Assembly (NCBI GenBank): GCA_019322475.1
Contig: JAHWIN010000063.1
Location: 1 to 26,909 of the forward strand
Reading direction: 5' to 3'
Source of the DNA: Candidatus Woesearchaeota archaeon
GTDB taxonomy: Archaea; Nanobdellota; Nanobdellia; Woesearchaeales; JACPBV01
Length of the DNA: 26,909 nt
Shown here one piece after another: positions 1 to 6,560 of this stretch; within the stretch, counting starts at the first letter, position 1; each line of letters starts with the position of its first letter. Made by a program: the position numbers and the translations under genes. Under the pieces are notes generated by a model, which saw only the letters and a list, made by a program, of their open reading frames with translations, did no database searches and was not told where the DNA came from.

Positions 1-7
1 GTCGGTG

Positions 8-120
8 TTCCCAAGACTTCAGACCGGCGGCAAATACCCCGACCGCTTTGAAATAAAATTCCAAACCCCTCAAACACAGTTTGAGATTCAGGCCTGGGAT
101 GGCCGCCGATTTGGATTATT
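8..120. repeat. Structured repeat, unit 1 (novel RNA or DNA-fold element)
   Basis: This noncoding stretch is a diverged copy of the element at 1751-1862. An outer stem pairs 18-31 with 102-115, with one C.A mismatch (24/109) and two G.T pairs. Inside are two short hairpins: TTTGAAAT (47-54) with ATTCCAAA (58-65) around an AAA loop, and CTCAAAC (69-75) with GTTTGAG (79-85) around ACA. The linkers GGCAAATAC and GAGATTCAGG are kept in both copies. Wobbles and mismatches do not settle which strand would be transcribed. The unit ends about 70 bases before the radical SAM start codon, so it could be a 5' leader, a separate RNA, or a mobile inverted-repeat element. I do not recognise the family. Confidence 0.6.
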
Positions 121-189
121 TCAAAACCTGATGTTTACTTTACAGCTTATCTTTTAGAGGCACTGAGAGGTATTCAGAAGAAAAGAAAA

Positions 190-1608
190 ATGAAAGTATT
201 ACTAATCAACCCCCCGCAGGAGAATATGATAACCTCAGAGGTTCCCTCTATCATCAATGGGGAGAGGGGATTTAACCCTCCCCTGGGCCTGCTTTATGTA
301 GCCACTTATCTTATTAAAAACTCAGATTATGAGGTTAAGGTTTTAGATGCTTTATTAGAGCAGCTTAGCTATAATCAAATAGCAGAAAGGATAAAAAAAG
401 AAAATCCTGATATTGTTGCCATGTCTGTGATGACCTTTACCCTGCTTGATTGCCTTAAAGTTGCACTGATAGCCAAGTCAGTGAACAGCAGAATCAAGAT
501 AGTTTTTGGTGGTATCCATGTCAATGCTTTTCCAACTGAGACCATAAACCTCCCTGAAGTTGATTATGTTGTTTTGGGGGAAGGAGAGATACCTTTTTGC
601 AATCTTTTGAATAAACTGGATAAACCCTCAGAGCTGAAGGGTGTTAAGGGGATTGCCTTTAAGGATATAGAAAATAATATTGTCAATACAGGAGCCGGGG
701 AACTTATCATGGACCTTGATAAGATCCCATTTCCTGATAGGAGGCTTACCCCTTATAAGAAGTATTACTCCCTCATAGCCAAGAATAGGCCGGTAACAAC
801 CATGATCACAAGCAGAGGATGCCCATATAAGTGCACTTTTTGCGACAGGCCCCACCTTGGCAAGACATTCAGGGCCAGGTCAGCAGATAATGTCCTTAGG
901 GAGATTGAGGATTGTGTCAGCCTTGGGATCAGGGAAATTTTAATTTATGATGATACTTTCACAATAGACAGACAAAGAGTTGTTGATATATGCATGGGGC
1001 TGTTAAAGAGGAAAATTGACATCGGCTGGGATATCAGGGCCAGGGTAAATACAGTCGATCCAGAATTGCTTAGGTTATTAAGAAAAGCTGGCTGTGAACG
1101 GATCCATTATGGTGTTGAGTCAGGAAACCAGCGTATTTTAAACGTTTTAAAAAAAGGGATAACACTCCAACAGGTTGAAAAGGCGTTTAAGTGGACACGA
1201 AAAGCAGGAATAGAGACCTTGGCTTATTTTATGATAGGCTCCCCTCGAGAAACTAAAGGAACCATAATGCAGACAATCAACTTTGCAAAAAAAATCAGGC
1301 CAGATTATACCCATTTTACCGTTACAACACCATTCCCTACATCTGATATGTACCTTATGGGTTTGAGGGAAGGGATCCTGAAGAGAGATTATTGGAGAGA
1401 CTTTGCAACGAAGCCCAGCAAAGAATTCGTTCCAAGACTATGGGAAGAAAATTTAAAACGAGAAGAGATCTTACATTACCTCAACCTCGCATATAAGAAA
1501 TTTTATTTTAGCCCAAGAGTCATGCTAAGATTAGGGACCAAAAGCCTGACTTCATTTGACACATTAAAGAATTACTCAAAAGCGGCATTAAGAATCCTAT
1601 TGAAATAA
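190..1608 (+). CDS. B12-binding-type radical SAM protein (first of two paralogs)
   Basis: This 472-residue protein has the classic two-part layout of cobalamin-dependent radical SAM enzymes. The N-terminal ~150 residues form a B12-binding-like Rossmann domain beginning MKVLLINPPQ, with GGIHVNAFP and VLGEGE motifs. A radical SAM barrel follows with the [4Fe-4S] cluster motif C211-PYK-C215-TF-C218. Family members methylate or rearrange unactivated carbons in lipids, antibiotics and sugars, and the substrate cannot be read from the sequence. The usual B12 ligand motif DxHxxG is absent, as in many members, so actual cobalamin use is uncertain. The gene stands alone between two copies of the structured repeat and next to polysaccharide genes. 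Its paralog closes the heptose operon at 9218-10618, sharing the domain order and RGCPxxCTFCD motif, so both probably act on lipid or glycan precursors. The ATG gives the full N-terminal domain. No strong Shine-Dalgarno sequence is visible. Confidence 0.9.
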   Translation: MKVLLINPPQENMITSEVPSIINGERGFNPPLGLLYVATYLIKNSDYEVKVLDALLEQLSYNQIAERIKKENPDIVAMSVMTFTLLDCLKVALIAKSVNSRIKIVFGGIHVNAFPTETINLPEVDYVVLGEGEIPFCNLLNKLDKPSELKGVKGIAFKDIENNIVNTGAGELIMDLDKIPFPDRRLTPYKKYYSLIAKNRPVTTMITSRGCPYKCTFCDRPHLGKTFRARSADNVLREIEDCVSLGIREILIYDDTFTIDRQRVVDICMGLLKRKIDIGWDIRARVNTVDPELLRLLRKAGCERIHYGVESGNQRILNVLKKGITLQQVEKAFKWTRKAGIETLAYFMIGSPRETKGTIMQTINFAKKIRPDYTHFTVTTPFPTSDMYLMGLREGILKRDYWRDFATKPSKEFVPRLWEENLKREEILHYLNLAYKKFYFSPRVMLRLGTKSLTSFDTLKNYSKAALRILLK

Positions 1609-1750
1609 TGGTTATTGGAAATCCAATATGGATTTCTAACCCTTTAGAGTGCTGATGCATTCAGAAGTAATACTCCTCACTTTAGTGTGAAATGTCAGCA
1701 GGCAACAGACTGGCATGATGGCCTGCTAAACAGCTAAAGCCATAGCGTTG
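1609..1750. other. Hairpin-rich intergenic region before repeat unit 2
   Basis: No gene is visible here. Directly after the radical SAM stop, GAAATCC (1618-1624) pairs with GGATTTC (1630-1636) around an AATAT loop. It may be a transcript 3'-end hairpin, although no long T-tract follows. Next, GCTGA (1651-1655) pairs with TCAGC (1695-1699), extended by CATT/AATG. AGCAGGC (1697-1703) pairs with GCCTGCT (1721-1727). The last two stems share bases 1697-1699 and so cannot both form completely. The region leads straight into repeat unit 2 and may be a 5' domain of the same RNA. Confidence 0.4.
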
Positions 1751-1862
1751 ACGTTTCCAAGACTTAAACCGACGGCAAATACTAAGACCCCTTGAAACAA
1801 GGTTTCAAACACTTCAACCAAAGGTTCGAGATTCAGGTCGGGGATGGCCATCGGTTTGAATT
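1751..1862. repeat. Structured repeat, unit 2
   Basis: This is the second copy of the element seen at 8-120. The outer stem pairs AAACCGACGGC (1766-1776) with GCCATCGGTTT (1847-1857) with one C.A mismatch. TTGAAAC (1792-1798) pairs with GTTTCAA (1802-1808), and CTTCAACC (1812-1819) pairs with GGTTCGAG (1823-1830). GACC (1786-1789) can also pair with GGTC (1836-1839). Compared with unit 1, a G-C pair (27/106) has become A-T (1772/1851), a true two-sided change. Other positions move between Watson-Crick, wobble and mismatch while the fold is kept. The unit lies about 120 bases upstream of the AlgD-like gene, but a good TATA box sits between them, so it may be a separate RNA rather than part of that leader. 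Confidence 0.6.
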
Positions 1863-1941
1863 ATACTTTACATTTTCTACGGGAAATAAGTGCAAGAGGA
1901 CCAGGAGACCTTTCGAATAATTCCTAAGCCATCCAAACACA

Positions 1942-1955
1942 ATATTTTTAAATGT
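1942..1955 (+). promoter_or_regulatory. TATA box of the 1984-6454 operon
   Basis: ATATTTTTAAATG contains an archaeal TATA-like core (TTTTTAAAT, 1945-1953). Spacing of about 25 bases puts the transcript start near 1975, giving a very short leader before the ATG at 1984. A G-rich AGGGG (1974-1978) just before the start could be a weak ribosome-binding site. Confidence 0.5.
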
Positions 1956-1983
1956 AAAGCTATTCTAAAAATTAGGGGTTTCA

Positions 1984-3294
1984 ATGAATATAAGCATATT
2001 TGGGATGGGTTATGTAGGGTGTATTTTAGCAGCCGGCCATGCTTCCCAGGAGCATAAGATAACAGGTGTTGATGTCAACCAAAAAAAATTAGATATCCTA
2101 AACGAAGGAAAAAGCCCCATATCTGAAAAAGGAATTGACGGCTATATAGATAATGCAGTAAAAAAACAACTGCTAAAAACAACGATTAATGTGGATGAGG
2201 CAATAAAAAACTCCGAGATGTCCTTAATCAGTGTCGGAACTCCCTGCAAAGAGAACGGTGAAATCAATACAGATTTCACAGGAAGGGTATGTGAGGATAT
2301 AGCGCAATCCTTAAAAGAAAAAGAAAATTATCATCTAATCGTATTCAAAAGCACATTATTCCCAGGAACAGTAGAAAATAAGCTGATACCTCTTATAGAG
2401 AGGGTATCCGGAAAAAAAGCAGGCAAGGATTTTGGAGTCTGCCATAACCCTGAATTTCTGAGGGAGGGTTCCGGTATGGAGGATTTTTTCAATCCACCTG
2501 TAACAGTGATAGGGCAACTAGACGAAAGATCAGGAGACCTTCTTGAACAAATATATACGGGAATAAACGGAGATATAGTAAGAACCACAATAAAAATAGG
2601 GGAAATGATAAAGTATGTCAACAATACGTTCCACGGCCTGAAAGTAACATTTGCCAACGAGATAGGAAAGATAGCCAAACAATTATGTGTTGACAGCCAC
2701 GAACTAATGAAGATATTCTGCATGGACAAACAGTTAAACCTATCGCCCTATTATCTAAAACCAGGTGTTCCTTATGGCGGCTCTTGCCTGACCAAGGACC
2801 TGGAGGCCCTGAAATTTGAAGCTAAAAAAAGGGATTTAAACACCCCTATATTGGATTCCATCAAAAAAAGCAATGACGCGCATATAAGCTATTGTACAGA
2901 CCTGGTAGAGAAAACAAACGAAAAAAATATCGGCATCCTGGGATTAAGCTTCAAGGAAAACACAGATGACCTGAGGTCAAGCGCAATAATACTGATAATA
3001 GAAAGACTAATCAAAAAAGGCTTTAATGTTAAAGTATACGACAAAACAGTCGCAGCTACAGAAAAATTTGGAGCAAATAAGAACATAATCGAAAGACAAT
3101 TCCCTTTCTTGAAAGACATACTGGTAGATGAAATAGGGGACATAATGAAACAGAAGGTGATCATAATCAAAAATAGGGATGAGGAGTACAAGAAAATAAC
3201 CAACTTTTTAAAAGAAGACCAAATCATCATAGACATGGTAAGATTATTCGAAAAAAAGGACATAAAGGCAGCATATATCGGCCTTTGCTGGTAA
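1984..3294 (+). CDS. UDP-glucose/GDP-mannose 6-dehydrogenase (AlgD-like)
   Basis: NAD-dependent four-electron oxidation of a nucleotide hexose to the uronic acid, in the cytoplasm. The N-terminal Rossmann motif is GMGYVG (7-12). The catalytic cysteine is C268 in GGSCLTKD. The C-terminal nucleotide-binding domain contains LGLSFKENTDDLRSS. The length (436 aa), the LNLSPYYLKPG segment before the catalytic loop and the YIGLCW tail all resemble Pseudomonas AlgD, the GDP-mannose dehydrogenase, more than UDP-glucose dehydrogenases. GDP-mannuronate is therefore the favoured product, but specificity within this family cannot be fixed from sequence alone. It is the first gene of an operon with a GT2 one base downstream, then a predicted polysaccharide-processing protein and a nitroreductase-like gene. 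The coding strand is A-rich and low in GC compared with the heptose genes, which may point to separate acquisition. Confidence 0.88.
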   Translation: MNISIFGMGYVGCILAAGHASQEHKITGVDVNQKKLDILNEGKSPISEKGIDGYIDNAVKKQLLKTTINVDEAIKNSEMSLISVGTPCKENGEINTDFTGRVCEDIAQSLKEKENYHLIVFKSTLFPGTVENKLIPLIERVSGKKAGKDFGVCHNPEFLREGSGMEDFFNPPVTVIGQLDERSGDLLEQIYTGINGDIVRTTIKIGEMIKYVNNTFHGLKVTFANEIGKIAKQLCVDSHELMKIFCMDKQLNLSPYYLKPGVPYGGSCLTKDLEALKFEAKKRDLNTPILDSIKKSNDAHISYCTDLVEKTNEKNIGILGLSFKENTDDLRSSAIILIIERLIKKGFNVKVYDKTVAATEKFGANKNIIERQFPFLKDILVDEIGDIMKQKVIIIKNRDEEYKKITNFLKEDQIIIDMVRLFEKKDIKAAYIGLCW

Positions 3295-3295
3295 G

Positions 3296-4213
3296 ATGGA
3301 AGCTTCAATCATAATACCCACATATAACGAAAGGAAGAATATAGAAAAACTAATCCCCCATATTGAAAAAGTTATTTCAGAAAACAGCATAGATTCAGAG
3401 ATAATAGTCATTGATGACAACAGCCCAGATAAAACAGGGGGATTGGCAGAAGAATTCAACAAAAAATACAAGAACATACGGGTAATACACAGAAAGAGCA
3501 AACAGGGTGTCGGTTCTGCAAGAAGATTGGGCTTTGAAAAGGCTTCAAAAAAAATAATAATAAGCATGGAAGGGGATAACACCCATAACCCTAAATATAT
3601 CCCCTTATTCATAAAGAAGATAGAACAGGGGGCCGATCTTGTAATAGGAAGCAGATACTTAAAAGATTCAAAGATCATAAACTGGCCATTAAAAAGGAAG
3701 ATAGTAAGCAAATTTGCCAACCTTATCGCAAGATTCTTTGCTGGCACAAAAATTACTGATGTAACCAACGGCTACAGGGCTTTCACAAAAGACCTTTTTA
3801 GCAGCCTCACAATAGACTCCACAAGCTTTCCATTCAATATGGAATTTGTATGTGAAGCCTGGTCAAGAAATTTTAAAATAGACGAGATACCCATAGTTTT
3901 CATAGACAGAAAAGAGGGAAAGTCAAAACTCAGCGTAGGAAAGGAATTTATATCTTTCATCAATACAGCATTTAGGTTTGCTTATACTTACAGGCCAATG
4001 AAGGTATTCGGAAGTCTTGGCTTTTTACTCATACTAATCGGCATATTACACAGCATATACCTAATCTATCTGAAAATAACAATAGGGGTAATTGGAAATA
4101 GAATCCCTTTAATATTCCTTGCAGTAGTCCTGATCCTATCCGGGATCCAAATAATCTCCTTCGGCCTTATAGTCAATGTGATGTCCAAACTAAGAAGAGA
4201 GATCCTCAAATGA
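3296..4213 (+). CDS. GT2 glycosyltransferase, dolichol-phosphate-sugar synthase-like, membrane-anchored
   Basis: This inverting GT-A glycosyltransferase has 305 residues. The domain starts at residue 4 with SIIIPTYNE and has the nucleotide-binding DDNSPD (40-45). The usual metal-binding DADxSHxP is replaced by MEGDNTHNP, a variant seen among polysaccharide GT2 enzymes. GSRY and VTNGYRAF follow. About 70 C-terminal residues form two hydrophobic spans (KVFGSLGFLLILIGIL and LIFLAVVLILSGIQII) that would anchor it in the membrane. Polyprenyl-phosphate-mannose synthases work this way, loading a lipid carrier with a sugar, and one using the uronate made by the upstream dehydrogenase fits the context. 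It starts one base after the previous stop, and its own stop overlaps the next start as ATGA, so translation is probably coupled. Confidence 0.85.
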   Translation: MEASIIIPTYNERKNIEKLIPHIEKVISENSIDSEIIVIDDNSPDKTGGLAEEFNKKYKNIRVIHRKSKQGVGSARRLGFEKASKKIIISMEGDNTHNPKYIPLFIKKIEQGADLVIGSRYLKDSKIINWPLKRKIVSKFANLIARFFAGTKITDVTNGYRAFTKDLFSSLTIDSTSFPFNMEFVCEAWSRNFKIDEIPIVFIDRKEGKSKLSVGKEFISFINTAFRFAYTYRPMKVFGSLGFLLILIGILHSIYLIYLKITIGVIGNRIPLIFLAVVLILSGIQIISFGLIVNVMSKLRREILK

Positions 4214-5802
4214 ACAAAAAGATATTCTTAGAAATTGCGCTTTCAAGGATACCCTGTTTGCTCAGCCTACAGGACAAAAATCCTTTCTCACCAACTTACG
4301 GCTCATTTGACAGAGAATATTGGCAATATAAAAAAGTTGACACCCCTTATGCAAGTGTCCAAGGAGCAGTTTTTTCCTTAGCATTGTTGTACAAGAACAA
4401 ATTGCAGGATAACCCTTACTATAAAAACAAAAGGGTCCTGGAATGGGCAATCGCCGGCCTTAAATTCCTGCCAAAAATCCAAAAAAGAAACGGAAGTTTT
4501 GATGAATACTACCCAAATGAAAAATCATATATAGGCACGGCATTAACTCTCTATCCCTGCGCTGAGGCTTTTAACCTCATAAAAGACGAAATCGAAGAAA
4601 AAGACAAGAAAACCATAATAAGCTCGCTTAAAAAAGCTGCTTATTTTCTAGCAGAAAACACAGAACCCCTAGTAATAAACCAAGAAATGATGGCTGCCTT
4701 GTCCATATACTGCGTCAACCAAACACTAAAAAAAGAAAAACTAAAAAAATCCTTCGAAAAAAAATTAAGTTTTGTTCTTAAAAGCCAGACAAAAGAAGGC
4801 TGGTTTCCAGAATATGAAGGCTGTGATGTAGGTTATTTAAGCTATACAATAGACTTCCTCGCAACATACTTCAAGAAAAGCAAAGACAAAAGAGTAATCG
4901 AGCCGCTAAACAAAGCAATTGAGTTTATAAGCTACCTGATCCACCCAAATGGAACAGCTGGAGGGGAATACACAGCAAGAAATACAGAGTATCTGGTACC
5001 TCATGGTTTTGAGATCACGGGAAACCTTAACCCGCTTTCAAAATCAATAGCTGAATTCATAGCGAAATCTTTAGATAGGGACAATATGACTTCCCCTAAA
5101 AATATGGATAACCGCTATACCCCATTATATGTCCATCAATATATCCAAACATTCTTAGAGCATACTAAAAACACCGAAAAAAAACCGCTGCCTTTTGAAA
5201 GAGGGGAGTTTACAAAGTATTTCAGGGATGCAGGAATACTGATCACAAAAAGAGGAAAAAAATATATAATAATAGGAGCAAAAAAAGGGGGGGTAATAAG
5301 AGTTTATGACCTTAAAAATAATGAAATAGAATTTTCCAGCTGCGGATACATAATCAAAAACAAGAATAGGGTGTCTTCTTCAACTTACCTTGACAATAAG
5401 AGGGAAATAACCATAAAAGAAAACAGGATAATAATCAAGGGGATGTTCTATGATGTCGTATGGATAAAATCAAGCCCTCTAAAGCATATATCTCTCAGAA
5501 TAATACTTTTTTCTGGAGCAATAAGCGGTTTTGTACGCGAATTAATCAAAAAAATCCTAATCACCAGAAAGAAACTAAACAGAGTAAGATTCATCAGAGA
5601 AATAAGCTTCAATAAAGATAAGATGACTATTGAAGATAAAATCAAATCTAAAAAGGCAGTGCAGGCATGGTCCATAGACAAATTCGCATTTAGGTATATC
5701 CCCTCATCAAGATTTTTTCAGAAACAAGAACTTAAGACAGAAGGGACAATATTCAAGGGGCACCAAAAAAGATTTAAATCTACACAAACTATAAGATTAT
5801 AG
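4210..5802 (+). CDS. Predicted alpha-toroid/beta-sheet polysaccharide-processing protein (heparinase II/III-like)
   Basis: The 530-residue product has no family signature I can name with certainty. The first ~330 residues look like repeated helical hairpins of an (alpha/alpha) toroid, with segments such as NGSFDEYYPNE, EGWFPEYEGCDVGYLSYT and PNGTAGGEYTARNTEY. The remainder (about 340-530) is rich in beta strands: GILITKRGKKYIIIGAKKGG, REITIKENRIIIKG, DKMTIEDKI. A helical toroid followed by a beta-sheet domain is the layout of heparinase II/III-type lyases and related uronate-polymer proteins, which suits an operon that makes a nucleotide uronate. No signal peptide is evident, so it may act on lipid-linked intermediates in the cytoplasm. 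It overlaps the GT2 stop by four bases. A lyase, an epimerase or a non-catalytic relative are all possible. Confidence 0.55.
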   Translation: MNKKIFLEIALSRIPCLLSLQDKNPFSPTYGSFDREYWQYKKVDTPYASVQGAVFSLALLYKNKLQDNPYYKNKRVLEWAIAGLKFLPKIQKRNGSFDEYYPNEKSYIGTALTLYPCAEAFNLIKDEIEEKDKKTIISSLKKAAYFLAENTEPLVINQEMMAALSIYCVNQTLKKEKLKKSFEKKLSFVLKSQTKEGWFPEYEGCDVGYLSYTIDFLATYFKKSKDKRVIEPLNKAIEFISYLIHPNGTAGGEYTARNTEYLVPHGFEITGNLNPLSKSIAEFIAKSLDRDNMTSPKNMDNRYTPLYVHQYIQTFLEHTKNTEKKPLPFERGEFTKYFRDAGILITKRGKKYIIIGAKKGGVIRVYDLKNNEIEFSSCGYIIKNKNRVSSSTYLDNKREITIKENRIIIKGMFYDVVWIKSSPLKHISLRIILFSGAISGFVRELIKKILITRKKLNRVRFIREISFNKDKMTIEDKIKSKKAVQAWSIDKFAFRYIPSSRFFQKQELKTEGTIFKGHQKRFKSTQTIRL

Positions 5803-5803
5803 G

Positions 5804-6454
5804 ATGGAATTAACAGAAGCAATTTATGGAAGGAGGAGTGTCAGAAGATTCATCAAGAAAGATATAGAACCTGAAAAATTAAGGAAAATAATATCGGCCG
5901 GAACATTTGCCCCTTCAGCCTGCAATATCCAAGGATGGAAGTTCATAGTCGTTGATAACCAAAGATTAAAAGAAAGGTTAGTCAACAAGGGAACAATAGA
6001 ATTTATAAAATTTGCCCCCATCGGGATCCTCGTCTTGTATGATAATGTATCAGGGAACCCCGACTATGAAGACTATATACAGAGCGCATCTGCAGCCATA
6101 CAAAATATGATCCTTACTTCGCATTCTTTAGGGATAGGCTCCTGTTGGATCTGCCATCTTCCGTCTAAGAAATCATTAAGAAAGTTATTCCATATACCTT
6201 CCTGCTACGATCCAATAGCATACGTTGCATTGGGTTATTACAAAAAATTGCCCAACCCCCTACCAAGAAAACACGGTTTTAATGACATAGTTTCATTCAA
6301 TAAGTTCAATTTTAGCAAAAAGACAAACAAAAAGACAATAATCTTGAGGTCCTCAAAAAGGCAGCTATTCAGATTATACAAACTGCTTCCCTTCAAAAAA
6401 TTATTCCTGCCAATCACAAAAAAGTTTGAAAAGTTCAATGCAGATTCCAAATAA
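5804..6454 (+). CDS. Nitroreductase-family flavoprotein
   Basis: The N-terminus MELTEAIYGRRSVRRF is the hallmark FMN-phosphate-binding start of nitroreductases. It is followed by ISAGTFAPSACNIQGWKFIVV and, later, SASAAIQNMILTSHSLGIGSCWI, the usual second FMN-contact region, and YVALGYYKK. These enzymes are dimeric FMN oxidoreductases using NAD(P)H. After about residue 165 the protein carries a basic tail (SKKTNKKTIILRSSKRQ, then PFKKLFLPITKKFEK) that is not part of the core fold and could touch membrane or another protein. The start codon lies one base after the preceding stop, so it belongs to the polysaccharide operon, where a nitroreductase is unexpected. Substrate unknown. Confidence 0.85.
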   Translation: MELTEAIYGRRSVRRFIKKDIEPEKLRKIISAGTFAPSACNIQGWKFIVVDNQRLKERLVNKGTIEFIKFAPIGILVLYDNVSGNPDYEDYIQSASAAIQNMILTSHSLGIGSCWICHLPSKKSLRKLFHIPSCYDPIAYVALGYYKKLPNPLPRKHGFNDIVSFNKFNFSKKTNKKTIILRSSKRQLFRLYKLLPFKKLFLPITKKFEKFNADSK

Positions 6455-6560
6455 AGTAATAGGCATTGCCTATCCCAACCGCAGCAAGCTGAGGGGTATT
6501 AGGCCCAAAGAGGGATAAACTCAGGGCGGGGCATAGATCAAATTAATCACCCTTAAATCT
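6455..6560. terminator. Inverted repeats between convergent genes
   Basis: The 106 bases between two convergent genes contain a perfect small hairpin, ATAGGC (6459-6464) with GCCTAT (6468-6473) around ATT, placed five bases after the nitroreductase stop. Longer-range pairings also exist: TATCCC (6471-6476) with GGGATA (6512-6517), and CTGAG (6489-6493) with CTCAG (6520-6524). There is no clear T-tract, so a terminator role is a guess. It could equally be a mobile-element remnant or a small RNA. Confidence 0.3.

Noticed and set aside
1..1862. Integron attC sites flanking the radical SAM gene
   Set aside because: The fold is similar in size, but the conserved GTTRRRY/RYYYAAC ends are not present in the right places and there is no integrase in view. 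Kept only as a loose alternative.
3244..3768. Long minus-strand frame opposite the dehydrogenase/GT2 junction
   Set aside because: It is the mirror of AT-rich coding sequence, with hydrophobic leucine/isoleucine/phenylalanine runs and no ribosome-binding site or promoter.
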